DNA of 64,000 nt, from NCBI GenBank assembly GCA_030220185.1, contig JASPKZ010010273.1:434001-498000 (forward strand), given 5' to 3'. The position numbers and the translations under genes were made by a program. How positions within the stretch are numbered: position 1 is the stretch's first letter; every line of letters begins with the position of its first letter. Below, in pieces: positions 10,901 to 20,700 of this stretch. The notes under the pieces are model-generated. The model was not told the DNA's origin. It worked only from the letters and a program-made list of their open reading frames with translations, and did not search any database. Source of the stretch: Diploptera punctata (taxonomy: Eukaryota; Arthropoda; Insecta; Blattodea; Blaberidae).

Positions 10901-13900
10901 AGGTGGAGGATCATGGTTCCATGAACTGTAAATTTAGTCTTTTTCCTAGAAAATTGAATTAAATATCTTGAGTGCAAATTATACATAAAAGTGTCATACA
11001 TCGGAATACAGTATATCTACATACTACATGCAAGAAACCACAAAATCGAGGTTAATATAATCTCCAGTAAGTTTATAGTGGTTTAATTTCAAATAACCAG
11101 AATCATCTACAGAATCTACATATGTTGAATCTGCACAAGCACTATTTTCACTCTTCGTTTAGAAGCCCACATTAGCCACACTTGATGTACGCACAGCTTC
11201 CTAGCTTTAATTGTATAAAACATATTACATATAATCTTTCCTTATAAGTTGTAATATATGTAGAAAATGTTCTTTCTGGGTTATACAAACACTGTATCTG
11301 GAAACACATTCTACCCGACATGAGCAAGTTTTTCCACTGTAATGTTTTTTATTTCATTCATAATGTTTTCTTTCAGTTTCTCCAATGTATGTGGATTTGT
11401 TCGATAAATCTTATCTTTCAGTTTATTCCACAAATAAAAATCACACTTTTAGGTCTGGGGAGCAAGGTGAAAAGAGACCACTGATCATTCTGTCTGCAAA
11501 CATTTTGGAGATTCTAACAGCTTTCTTGCTTTGTGTGTGGAATCCTTACTCGTTGTGCTAATTTTGAGAGTGATTTATTCAGTGGAATTCATCACATACC
11601 CATAATGAGCAGACTCATACTTAAAATAATTTAGGTAGCACCAGCGAAATTAGTCTCATCATCTTGATACTTAAAGCTGACTAATTGCATCCACATGCCG
11701 TGAAGGCCATATTGGATGTGTACTGTGTCACCCGCTGAAGCAAGTCACATAGCCTACTTTAAAAATCCCTCTTGAGCAGTAACAACTTTTAGGGCCGCAT
11801 GCAAATACATTAGTCTCTACTCAAATTACTTCCAATCACTGGTGAGCTGACTTTCCGTGAGCAAGTGCAAAGATCGAATTAGCTACCCACTAACTGGTCA
11901 TGCATGAAAGTCGTCATTTTCGTAATATTGGCAAGAAATTACCCAGAATTCTCAGCGATAAAATCACTTCCGTTATTTTCGTCTGTTAGAGGAATGCATT
12001 TAGGCTTGCATCCCGCAAATAATACAGTATATGACGACGTCTGCATCATGCAATATTACGCCGATTCTCCTGTTCTTCCAGTTGAATTCTTTGGTAGACT
12101 ATCAAATTCCTCTTCTCCGCGAATACCAAAAACATGATTGAAGTCTTCAAGGTCCGACATCTTGGATAAAGCAGCAAGGTACGCGGCAAGGTTTCAAACT
12201 ACATAGGATTCCCCTCGGGGCCTTGCTCACGATTCGTTTCTCTGCTAAGTTACCTTCCAAGGTAGCTTAGGAATTTAAACAATTTATCTCCCAGAGAACA
12301 CGATTTTTGAGTACGCAAAAACATATTTGGATGCAACTTTCTCAGGCAGAGTACAGCCTTTTACGTTTTTAATGCGTTCATAGATTTGAGCCTTAATGCA
12401 GACCCCAGTACAGTCTCATTATAAACATGTATAAATAATAGTGTGTTTGTGTATTGCGGGTTCGTCTAAAAGTTGGCCATTAGGTGATTCATTTTGAAGA
12501 AATTTTATTATTTCTGACGGTTGATTCCAGAGATTCACTGCTAATCTGTTGACGCATTGAAGTATATGTTGTGGTGATGCTTCTTTTGTATTATCGTTTG
12601 GCAGATGGGAAATGTCTCCTTGCTGTCTACTGAAGAGTTATAAAGTATCCTGTTTTAAGTCTTGCTACAGCTATTCTTTTCTTTGCAGTGCCATTCTGAT
12701 GGAGTCTCCAGGGTTCTTTGACAATAGTAACAATAGTAGTGACAGGAGCAGCAGTAGCGGTCATAATAATAGCAGCAGCTGAATTGAAAATGGAGATATG
12801 ATTGCTGATTCCAGGAATGTATTTGTGGAAAAATTACTTTAATTGGCTATTAAATGTGCATGCAGAACAGGATTTTGAAGAGGATGATTTAGAGACAGCC
12901 GAAATATTATTCATAGAGCCAAGCGCATTAGAGATTGAAATGAGAACAGAAAAATTAAAGAATTGGGTTCATATGGGCAGAACTGATAAATTCAGGGGAA
13001 GAAAAATTGATGGTCAAGATACACCAGTTGCTTAGTATTATTTGGGACAGACTCTTCAAAATAAATGTAAAGAATCAATTACCGTAGCAATCTATAAAAC
13101 TGGTTGCAACCACTATATGGGATTTCATTACTTTCAACTTCATACAAAATTCTAATAAATATATCAATATCCTTAACGGTGACATAATAGATGATCCTCA
13201 ATATAAATTTAGAGGAAATTGGTATACAGATTTTTAGTATAAGACAGATTCTATAAAATAAATGGCAATATGATGGCACTGTACATCAACTACAAGTAGA
13301 CTTCAAAAAGGCTCTTTAACAACAGGCTTTTTCAAAGTTCAACCCTTAGGAATTTTTCCTTGAAAAATTTCAGTCAATTTACAAACCAAATCAACAACTT
13401 TGTTTGGACAAAGATATGATTCCTCAGATGGGTAGGCTTTTGTATAAGAACATTTAATTCGGAAAAACTTACTAGATATGTCGACTTATGGTTTGAGTAG
13501 TCACTGAGAGCATTCAGGCTATTTTGGCAATTTAGAAATTATTGACAATGAGGGTAAAAATTAGAAGAAACAATTTTCACATACGGGAACCCTATCTAGA
13601 TCAAATGTATCACATTTATCAAGATAACCACTACAACAGTGTAGCAATTGCTTAAAGTCTCCTTTCTTAAGACAAGTACAAGTATGTGGAACAATCAAGG
13701 TGAATAGAGGCCTACCTCTACTTGATTTTTCCATACTATATTCTTCTTGCTATACATACTTCTTCTGTCTTTACTGGTACTAACATTTTTGTACTATGTT
13801 ATAACCCAAAGTTTATAGGCTTTATTAAAAATTAATTATTCCTCTGTAAATATTTGGTTATTATAATTATTAGGGCTTTTTAGACAGTTTAATATAAATG

Positions 13901-16900
13901 CATATCTGGTTGACATGTACCAATCATGTATCGGCACAAAGAGTTATTCTTGCCGCTTTCACGTCAGGTGAAAGCGACCTACTTGGAAATATATATAATC
14001 TCAGGGTTTCAACCCCGAAAAGAGACTCGTTGGGGGTTGGAGAGATGGCTCTGACTCCCATATGGCTGGTTACAGCGAGCGTCCTCGACTCCAAGGTCAC
14101 CTATCATGGACAAACGTAAGCCTTCGTACTTGTTTATACTTATTCATAGAATAGTATTTGTCACAGATTTAGATAGGCCTCCGAAACTCAGCATATAACT
14201 TCGCATTATATTAAAGAAAAACTCTTAGTAGAGATAACTTTGCATCAGCTCTCTTTATAACCTGTGTAAATGATTAACGTCTACAGTTTAATATGTTTCA
14301 CTTTTCTCTTATTTTTAATTTGTTAAATATATATTTTCATTTTAGGTTTACTTTATTTATGTGACTGCCTTTAATTCCTTAGCTTTTGCTATCCTTTGCA
14401 AATTTAGGTAAATCATGACCTTGGTTTAATGTTAAGCCCGTCTCATTTTTGTGTCCTTGGCTACAAATATATCATGCTACCACTTAACAGGAGATGGGCC
14501 TTAACATACTATTTTAAATGTTTTACAATACTTATAACATTTTTTTACAATTATTAAATTTTATCTATGTAAGCCTATGCAATGGGAGCCGAAGGGGCAA
14601 TATGTGGTCTCAAGAGTGTGTACCTTGCTGGTGGGTGCACACTAATAAAACCCGAGAAATGCCATTGATTCCTGCCCAGCCCAATGCACCACGTCCTTGT
14701 CGTGGCTCCTGGTTAATACTAAGAACTGCAGGGGCGAAAAAGCGAGTTCCAGATGCTTAAAAATGGGACATACCAGCTAAGGGAGAAAACCCCAACAGAA
14801 AATCATCGACCCCCCCAGGATTGCTGGAGGTTGGGCGTGAGGTTGACATCCCTACCTCATAAAAACAAATACGTTCAGAAATACAACATGCCTCAGAATT
14901 ATGGTCTACAACAACAACGAAAAAACAATGAGAGGATGGTAATAAGGAAGATGCTGCAAACCTACTTAAGTGTCGTAACTGGAGGCTTGTTACGCAAAAT
15001 AGAAATGATTGGAGACAGAAGTTAAGGGAGGCCAAAGCTCGAATTTGAGCCAATCAGCCATTGGATGGATGGAAGCCTATGCAATGATTACTTCCAAGTT
15101 CTACAGAACTACAGTGCATATGAGCAAATGCTTAATGTAACTTCCACAAGATGCCAGTGAAATCGGTGTTACCAACATTCACAATTAATTTCACACCATA
15201 TTTCATTAAATTAATTTTGTTAGGTTCCGATGAGACAAGTTAGTGTACACAAGATTAGTTTATAGTTTATTAAATAATGTGCATATAATTTATTTTGTTA
15301 AGTTAGGAAGAGAAAAGGGGTGAGGTAGGTTTTATGCTGGTCACAATTCTACACTTACACTCTTATGCCATTGATGCACTAAACACTTGTAAACATGTTT
15401 TGTACTGTTTTAAACATTTTGCAATGATCATCAAGCTTTCTTTAAAATATTTTATATTTATATATTTACGTAAAACATGATCGTGGATACATTACTTACT
15501 TGCTATTTTTCCATGTTGTTCCAACGTTGCCACCATTTGAAAATAATTTCAAACCATATTTAGTGTTAGTGTACGTAAAATTAGTTTTATGTAAATTGTT
15601 TTTGTTAGGTTAGGAAATGGGAAGTTGGTTTACATCCATTTTTTTAAGCATTTGGGAATAAATAATATGCATGTAAATTGTTTTCTTTAGTTAGGAAATG
15701 GTAAGTTAGTTTACGTCCATTTTTTATTTTGCATTTGGGAATCTATTCCCAAAGTTGGTAATGCCGACTGCAGAGCCGGCTCAACTGCACTTCTACTAGC
15801 GCATAATTTTTCTGTTATATTGTTGTAAACTATAGCTTTTGTTCTGTACTTACCATCATTTTGTAATATTTTAAAACGTTTTAAAACAATTTTTATAACA
15901 TTATTAGACAATTTTAAAGTATTTATTTAAATACGCAAATCGCAATATTGTGAGACTGTTGACGCTAACTGCTATTTTCTCCACAGAGTATATTACTTAG
16001 TCTATGATTTTTCTATCGCTGTTTTGGGTTATCGCTGGTTGGATCAGCGTTAGGGAGTGATAAGTAAGTGTACACTCATTTTTAATAAACGTTTGGTAAC
16101 TCACTATGATGTTTGTGGGTTATCATTCAATGATAACGTTATCGCTGCTACTTCTAACTGCTACCGTGTATTCGCAGTTTTGAGATAGTGTAAGTGCAGT
16201 TTTTCCGCAGAGCCATCTACCGGAGGCTATATTAACCATTACAGCAACTCCCGCATGCGCACTGCGATTCTGTGGAACTTAGAAGAGTTCGTGTCCGGCA
16301 TATACCCGACTTTTTCCGAGGAAAGTTAGTGTGTATCTATTTCTAATAAACATTTGGGAATTTATTGCAAAGATTGGTCATATCGATTTCACAGCTACCA
16401 GTATGTGATTTCCATCTAGCGGCAACTCTACGAACTTTTTGTAAGACTTCACAGACATGTGGTTCCACCTAGTGTCAACTCTATAAAGGGTTTGTACATG
16501 CGTACTATTATTTTGTAGGACTTAGAAAATTTATGGTGCAAATCAAACTTAAGTGTTTCTGAAAAGTCACTCCTTCATGTCGTTTCTAACTTGTGAACGC
16601 TCATTTAGTTAATTTTGATCAGTGTTACGTTAAGATCCTATATTTGTCCTGGGTTTTATGTAGTTAGGCTCATTTGAAAGGAGTGATGTCTCCTAGAAAA
16701 TTACCAAAATTTGTAATATGACCATTGAGACTCTAAATATTCGAAAACACAATAAAACGAAAATTGTATGATACAACATTCAAATGTATACTCACTTTGA
16801 AACACCGGGTTCATCTTCTAATTCTGTTTCTTTCTGCGACTTGCTGAAAAAGTTTGTTAGTTTAGGTTGAGCCTTCTTTCTAGCGGTTACGCTCAGATTA

Positions 16901-16932
16901 AAAGGCTTCTTTGATTGCGAAAATGAATTCAT
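4844..16932 (-). CDS. Unidentified acidic, probably nuclear protein with a PIP box; N-terminal 3 exons
   Basis: Three minus-strand exons (16932-16796, 10278-10157, 4990-4844) join without a frame break into about 135 residues. Residues near 21-30 contain QPKLTNFF, which matches the PIP-box consensus Q-x-x-hydrophobic-x-x-aromatic-aromatic used to bind PCNA. This is followed by acidic Ser-rich stretches (EEISSDDDFDLS, ICDDEDEDFMTRGW, SSSDDSTED) and Lys-rich segments. No catalytic domain lies in the window; more exons must lie before base 1. N-termini of replication or repair proteins, including RecQ/BLM-type helicases, can look like this, but I do not recognise the gene. It is divergent to the arrestin gene and shares its promoter region. 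Confidence 0.75.
5110..5820 (-). pseudogene. Penelope-like element, family H, GIY-YIG endonuclease, left arm of a palindrome
   Basis: An open minus-strand frame (to 5201) reads RPIKDQLHPHQTAGIYRIP, CSCGKVYIGTTK (GIY and YIG halves 10 residues apart), RLKEHERYSRL and AVAEHSLLDGH, then IEIFKHKNSFNRKEESFKV. These are the nuclease residues of PLE C-terminal domains (Tyr pair, Arg, His, Glu). The RT domain is absent: 5'-truncated. A charged tail with QSEGRYN repeats ends at 5201, followed by a hammerhead-like 3' end. Its mirror copy is 5820-6535. Confidence 0.82.
5166..5208 (-). ncRNA. Hammerhead-like motif, PLE family H
   Basis: Minus strand: helix I CCC (5207-5205) with GGG; core UUGAGGA (5204-5198); extra U; helix II GCCAGA with UCUGGU; GAAA (5177-5174); a two-base helix III CG; triplet GUC with the cut predicted between 5170 and 5169. 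C3 is U. Helix III is too short to form within one molecule. Confidence 0.5.
5820..6535 (+). pseudogene. Penelope-like element, family H, right arm of the palindrome
   Basis: The plus-strand copy mirrors 5110-5820 and starts at the shared junction. It reads AGIYRIPCNCGKMYIGTTK and RLKEHERYNRL and AVAEHTLLDGH, but a frameshift near 6108-6150 separates EIFKQK from NRKEESLKVNK. QSEGRYN repeats end at 6444. Arms differ at scattered sites, so they are not a recent perfect duplication. Confidence 0.82.
6437..6479 (+). ncRNA. Hammerhead-like motif, PLE family H, mutated
   Basis: Core UUGAGGA (6441-6447), extra U, helix II GCCAGA/UCUGGC with loop CGCAGUC, then AAAA in place of GAAA, CG, UC, and GGGG pairing with CCC (6438-6440). 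G12 is A, so activity is unlikely. Confidence 0.45.
6600..7175 (+). pseudogene. Penelope-like element, family D, frameshifted
   Basis: Readable pieces are [55 protein letters not shown] and LTVWEKIYI. The YIG half has a small insertion and at least two frameshifts follow. The 3' end has the family D motif, TATGAGGTAAGAAG and ACCTCATAATGT. Confidence 0.72.
7031..7075 (+). ncRNA. Hammerhead-like motif, PLE family D (GAUA core)
   Basis: Helix I ACAG (7031-7034) with CUGU (7071-7074); core CUGAGGA (7035-7041); extra U; helix II GGAA/UUCC around CGAUGA; then GAUA where GAAA is expected; cut expected after UU. The GAUA form recurs in every family D copy. Confidence 0.5.
7380..7772 (-). mobile_element. 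tRNA-headed SINE (CCGCTGTGGTCTCG family)
   Basis: On the minus strand: CACCGCTGTGGTCTCGGGCA, CCTTGTCATGC, B-box-like GGGTTCGATCCCC, then GTGAGGTTTTTATCAGGG and TTTTCCTCACCTGTAAGAC, ending in a body with GATGATGATGA-type repeats. Relatives: 20054-20215, 27430-27645, 31599-31870. This is the longest copy here. Confidence 0.7.
7785..8130 (-). mobile_element. tRNA-headed SINE (GCCTCGGTAGCTCAG family)
   Basis: Minus strand: 73-nt tRNA-like head (7886-7814) with A-box TAGCTCAGATGG and B-box GGTTCAAGTCTC, flanked by GAGAAAAATTT and TTTTTCTCTTCAAATATA. The body (7900-8110) carries GCCGCCATTTACAAAGATAG. A second unit starts at 8100 but is cut off by the PLE palindrome at 8131. Confidence 0.8.
8206..8250 (-). 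ncRNA. Hammerhead-like relic, PLE family B left arm
   Basis: Minus strand: degenerate core CCGAAAA, U, helix II AAUG/CAUU, GAAA, CCAAUGG, triplet GUC, then UUAAAUC. The core is damaged; the cleavage side is intact. Confidence 0.4.
8281..8335 (+). ncRNA. Hammerhead-like motif, PLE family B right arm
   Basis: Core CUGAAGA (8287-8293), extra U, helix II GACUGA/UCAUUC (one mismatch), GAAA, CCAAUGG, then CC where UC is expected. C at 16.1 probably inactivates it. Confidence 0.45.
8640..9184 (-). pseudogene. Penelope-like element, family C, left arm of a palindrome
   Basis: Minus strand reads [62 protein letters not shown] (a stop interrupts this segment), [15 protein letters not shown], and two copies of a KS(T/I)(P/L)DGN repeat. 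The RT domain is missing. It ends in a U3/A8 hammerhead and ATATGAGGTAAGATG. Confidence 0.78.
8733..8780 (-). ncRNA. Hammerhead-like motif, PLE family C (U3/A8 core)
   Basis: Minus strand: helix I GCGG/CCGU; core UUGAAAA (8775-8769); extra U; helix II AAUGA/UUAUU; GAAA (8750-8747); self-complementary helix III ACUAUAGU (8746-8739); UA, with the cut predicted between 8737 and 8736. Confidence 0.58.
9185..9715 (+). pseudogene. Penelope-like element, family C, right arm, nuclease core deleted
   Basis: Mirror of the left arm, but the GIY...YIG stretch is deleted: the frame passes from DSKKSG directly to the TRTKEHF region. TVWEKIF has become TV-stop-EKIF. The PDGN repeats and terminus are kept. 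It cannot encode a nuclease. Confidence 0.75.
9598..9646 (+). ncRNA. Hammerhead-like relic, PLE family C
   Basis: As at 8733-8780 but the core reads UUAAAAA (G5 lost) and helix I has drifted (UCGU). Helix II AAUGA/UCAUU and helix III ACUAUAGU are intact. Confidence 0.4.
9934..10134 (-). mobile_element. Truncated SINE with a 59-bp flanking direct repeat
   Basis: A 5'-truncated copy (9993-10075) of the GCCGTAGCGTAGTGG SINE family lies between two 59-bp direct repeats (9934-9992 and 10076-10134) that differ at one base. Such a repeat is far longer than the 12-14 bp duplications of the other SINE copies. It sits 22 bp from exon 2 of the PIP-box gene. Confidence 0.75.
10157..10278 (-). CDS. PIP-box gene, exon 2
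   Basis: On the minus strand an acceptor CAATTCCAG precedes 10278 and a donor GTAATG follows 10157. It encodes VSQKLKEKKIHPSKILD and EEISSDDDFDLSASYSK. Entry phase 2 and exit phase 1 match its neighbours. Confidence 0.75.
10622..10816 (+). pseudogene. Pogo/Tigger-like transposase N-terminal fragment
   Basis: One open frame reads EYAEKHGNREAERHLGP, KKMIITWYGHKE and GKSGKWLQQEI before a stop. The YAEKHGN-x-EAERHF pattern and the GK-x-x-KWPxLE pattern are those of pogo-class DNA-binding domains. Only the N-terminal part remains. Confidence 0.65.
11310..11485 (-). pseudogene. Mariner/IS630-type transposase C-terminal fragment
   Basis: Minus strand, with one frameshift: LFSPCSPDLK, then CDFYLWNKLKDKIYRTNPHT and LEKLKENIMNEI. 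This is the SPDLxPxDFFLW-xxLK segment that ends insect IS630/mariner-class transposases. Here the third catalytic Asp region is retained but the frame is broken. Confidence 0.65.
12060..12160 (-). CDS. Possible alternative first exon (MSDLEDFNHVFGI)
   Basis: An ATG at 12160 opens 33 codons (MSDLEDFNHVFGIRGEEEF, then LPKNSTGRTGES) and reaches a plausible but weak donor, GTAATA, in phase 2. That is the same phase as the 16932 exon, so either can splice to the exon at 10278. The surrounding 350 bp is richer in G+C and CpG than its flanks, as a promoter region might be. It could also be the first exon of a separate nested gene or chance. Confidence 0.4.
12790..13060 (+). pseudogene. Non-LTR retrotransposon pre-RT fragment
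   Basis: LWKNYFNWLLNVHAEQ, IEPSALEIEMRTEKLKN resembles the 'WxxYFxxLLN ... EPSxxEVExAIEKLK' region just before RT in common insect non-LTR elements. Followed by decay. Confidence 0.6.
14573..15086 (+). mobile_element. Unclassified interspersed element with 14-bp duplication
   Basis: AAGCCTATGCAATG flanks a roughly 490-bp insert on both sides. The insert is more G+C-rich than its surroundings, ends in TTGGATGGATGG, and near its 3' end reads NDWRQKLREAKARI, resembling a retroelement C-terminus. It looks like a short or 5'-truncated target-primed insertion. Family not recognised. Confidence 0.6.
15100..16560. repeat. Unclassified dispersed repeat cluster
   Basis: Segments recur elsewhere: 15770-16110 matches 22900-23200 (ATTTTCTCCACAG, ACTTAGTCTATGATTTT, GGGTTATCGCTGGTTGGA). 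CACAGCTACG/TGGTTCCA/CTCTATAAAC modules at 16390-16510 recur at 18535-18660 and 23260-23410. No protein or tRNA part was seen, so the type is unknown. Confidence 0.6.
16796..16932 (-). CDS. PIP-box gene, first coding exon
   Basis: ATG at 16932 opens MNSFSQSKKPFNLSV and the PIP box QPKLTNFF. A strong donor GTGAGT follows 16796; the exon ends in phase 2. Just upstream of the ATG is TTCTAACACAG, so this may be the second exon with the splice acceptor one base before the ATG. Confidence 0.78.
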
Positions 16933-17610
16933 CCTGTGTTAGAAATTGCCATAATATTTTAAGTTTAAGCATTCACATATCTGACAGTAACAAAATCTCA
17001 ACAACTAAATTCGTGACAATTTATGGCGCGAGAAATATCAAATTTTAACTTTAAACGCCATTTTATCACAAATTTCATACCAAGTGATGCCAATTATTGT
17101 TTTTAACAAAAGATGAAACACATTTATGTAGAGATGTAGATTAAAATACTATAGAGAAAGTTTAATTATATATCTCATATGCAATGCAAATTAAATAAAT
17201 AATATTAATTTAATTAAATGAATTTTTACAGCTTTATAATAAAAAGTTAAGATCGTAATATTGGCAAACTTTATAAAACATTGGTATATCGATAGATCAT
17301 ATTGCAAATATGTTGCAAAATATCTCAAATATCGATATGACGGTGAAACTTGTAACTACTTCATAATTTTAATGATGGCGATACTAACGCTACTTTTCAT
17401 ATCGATTTACTAAAACTCTCAACTTTGATTATGATTCTCGATAACAGTATAATTTAATTAAATATCCATTGGTTGATGATGGCAGAGATATTTTTACCTT
17501 TGTGATTCTTTATGTTGCTTTCTTTTGGTAGTAGGTGTGGTATACTTATAGGTTAAAAGACGTTGACACAATTCATATTGTAACTAATATTAGTTTCTTA
17601 AAGATTCAAT
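16933..17610. promoter_or_regulatory. Divergent promoter region with two TATCGATA boxes
   Basis: This 678-bp gap separates the minus-strand ATG at 16932 from the arrestin ATG at 17611. It holds two exact TATCGATA palindromes (17287-17294 and 17330-17337) and a near match at 17400-17407. TATCGATA is the DRE bound by DREF at promoters of replication and growth genes in Drosophila. GGCGCGAGAAA at 17025-17035 is loosely E2F-like. No TATA box is obvious for either gene. Bidirectional use is inferred from the layout. Confidence 0.5.
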
Positions 17611-17725
17611 ATGGGTTTAAAAAAATTTCAAATTGTTTTTGATAATCCTTGGTCAACATATTACACCGGTCAGCCAGTGACTGGGCGTGTACTTTTAAGT
17701 GTCGATTCACCGAAGAAAGTTCGAG
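17611..17725 (+). CDS. Alpha-arrestin exon 1 (start codon)
   Basis: ATG at 17611 is the only start giving the arrestin N-terminal strand. The exon ends in phase 1 before a consensus donor (GTATGT at 17726), within the codon for the Gly of KVRG. Length 115 nt. Confidence 0.9.
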
Positions 17726-20700
17726 GTATGTAACATGATTTCATTGAAATTATAAGTTTCGCTAGGGATATTATCCATATTTCCTTCTATGTCCGAATTG
17801 TTGGCAAGCGAAATAAATGGGTATTCCATGACTAAATCCAAATAGTGTTTCGCAGTGTATTATTATTTGTCAAGAATCCATCTGTACTCATTTTATTTCG
17901 TTAGGCGAGCAAAATTGGCAAGTTAGCATACACCAGATTTACTCCTGCAGTTTTTTTTTTTTTTTTTGATAATTTGTTGCACCATAATGAAAAATTGGTT
18001 ATTCTGTTTGAACAGTAATGTAGGTGGACTGTCATAGAATTCCCCCTCCCCCACTTTTTTTAATGAAACTGTTTCTTGAATATAACACACATCTTTAGAT
18101 TATCTTCCACTTGATTTTCCATATTAAATTCTTGTAATACTATTGCTCTTCTTCCATCTTTACTGACATTTCATACTATTTTATACATTTTGCAACAATA
18201 CTTCCAATTTTTTTTTACAATTATTAAATATTTACATATGCAATGATTTCTTCAAAGTTCTACAGATTCATTGTGTGCATGCATGAACACTTAAAGAAAC
18301 TTCCGCTAGATGGTGTAGATATCTGTGAAATCTGAATGACCCACATTCGGAAATATATTTTAAGAAATGGATATTCACTCACTCCATTTTGTTAGGTTCC
18401 ATTGAGTCAAGTCAATGTACACTTCATTAAATAATATTCATGTATTTAATTTTGTTAGATTAGGAAGAGGGGAGTTGATGTATGTCCATTTCTAATAAAC
18501 ATTTGTGAATTTATTATGAAGGTTGTCGTACCAATTTCACAGCTACGTGGTTCCATATAGCGAAAACTCTATAAACTTTCTATAGGACTTCACAGATATG
18601 TGGTCCTATCTAGCAACAACTCTCTAAACTTTTTCACATGTGCCCTTTTATTCCGTAGGACTTCGAAAATTTATTAGGGATGGTAAACTAAAGTTTTTTT
18701 CCATGTTAAAGTCTTATCTTTGTTCTGAACAAGATGTTTTTACTCCACTTTGTTTGCTCTGTCAACTGTTAAATCCAAAGGTTTAGATAGATGTTTCAAA
18801 GTTTTGCTTCTTTTTCAATTCTATGATTCTCTAATAAACTATGTGCTGCTATAGCTGATTTTTCCAATTTCTCCATTCTTTATATTTCTAAAATGTTCTT
18901 TTTTACGATTTTCCAAGTTCCTTTTTGTTTTTCCTATATACATCCTATTGCAATCTTTGCAATCAATTTGATAAATTCCAGATTTTTTGTTGTCTGGGGG
19001 TGTTAACTTTATTATTGGTTAACAGAAGATTGCCCAGGCTAAATTTGTTAATTGGACCCAATGTTATATTAAATTTTCTGAAAATTTCACATAAACATGC
19101 AATTTTCAATAGTCTATTACACAGATTAATAAATATTCCACTTAATGTAGAAGATTTTGATAATGAATATAATCATATTGTACATATTACTAAAATAAAT
19201 GGTTTTGATGAAGACATAATAAAGAATAAATGAAAGAAATTTAAACAACAGAAAAGGTTACTTTACAACAGGATTCCAATAAAGATGAAAAATTCAAGAA
19301 TACCATCGGGTGAAGTTCATAATAAATTTCAAAAAATTTTCAGAAAATTTAATATAACATTGGGTCCAATTAACAAATTCAGCCTGGGTAATCTTCTGTT
19401 AACTAATGATAAAGTTAATACCCCAGACAACAAAAAAATCTGGAATTTATCAAATTGATTGCAAAGGTTGCAATAGGATATATATAGGAAAAACAAAAAG
19501 GAACTTGGAAATTGGTAAAAAAAGACACTTTAGAAATATATAAATAATGGAGAAATTGAAAAATCAGCTATAGCAGCACATAGTTTATTAGAGAATCGTA
19601 GAATTGAAAAAGAAGCAAAACTTTGAAACATCTATCTAAACCTTTGGATTTAACAGTTTGGGAAAATATGTATATTCAAAAAAACCATACTAGAAACATG
19701 AACTTTGATATTCTGGACGAACCAAGCTTGATTACAAAGTTCTTTAAAAATACAACAGATGGCAGTTTAGAAAATGACTCCTTCAAAAGAGCACCAGATG
19801 GCAGTATGGATAATTACCAACAAAAGAAAAAATTGACAGTTGTGAAAACAGCTGACGATGGTCGCCGATACTGCGGTACCGTGTTTAAAAAATAGAAGCA
19901 TGAGGTAAGAAGAATTCACGATTCATTTGATTCTTACGGATTTTAGCTTTGATTTTCAAAAAGAGAAATTATTTGCAGCCCATAATTTTGACTAAAATCC
20001 AATATAAACTTATACCTATCCTAATCTAACTTAACATAACCAACTCTTACCTTAGTAATGTCCACCGCTGTGGTCTCGAGGTAGCTTGCAGCCTTGTCAT
20101 GCAGCGGGCCTGGATTCGATTCCCGGTCATACTTCTATGTGAGGTTTTTTAAGGAGTTTTTCCTCACCTGTAAGACATATGTTAGGAAGCTTAGGGCATG
20201 ATTCTGCTATGATTGCAGAATTACTATAGAATAGACCTTAGTAATATGGAGGATAAAGAAATGCTGCAACTCTGAAACATATATACATTCTTTCCTGTTG
20301 TGTGAAAACTTGTTCTTGTACATATTCAGATAAGTATCCTACGAAACATACTTTCCTCCTCCTGTGTTTTGGCACATTTCCCTGCACTTCATACACAGTT
20401 GTTCAATATTTTGGATATGTGCTCCAGTTTTTAGATTAATGAAGTTTAAAACTACTTTGAGAAAAATGTGAACTGTCAACTTTGTCCAGTGAATGTAACT
20501 GAGCATGTAGGCTTATGGAACTGATATTTAACTTTCTTTTTAGCACATAGTAGATAGTAAATACGTGTGACAAAAAAATTCTAAACCCTCATGATTTAAA
20601 CTCAAAGTATACCCTGATATAGGACAGATAGATTAACTAAAAGTCTGTGTTGTAGACAAAAGCAGTTAAGCCATGATACTGAGCTATGGGACTTGTGCTG

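Noticed and set aside
13898..14119. Possible coding exon or RNA in a locally GC-richer patch
   Set aside because: A small hairpin (GCTTTCAC/GTGAAAGC) is present but no splice sites, coding pattern or family could be supported.
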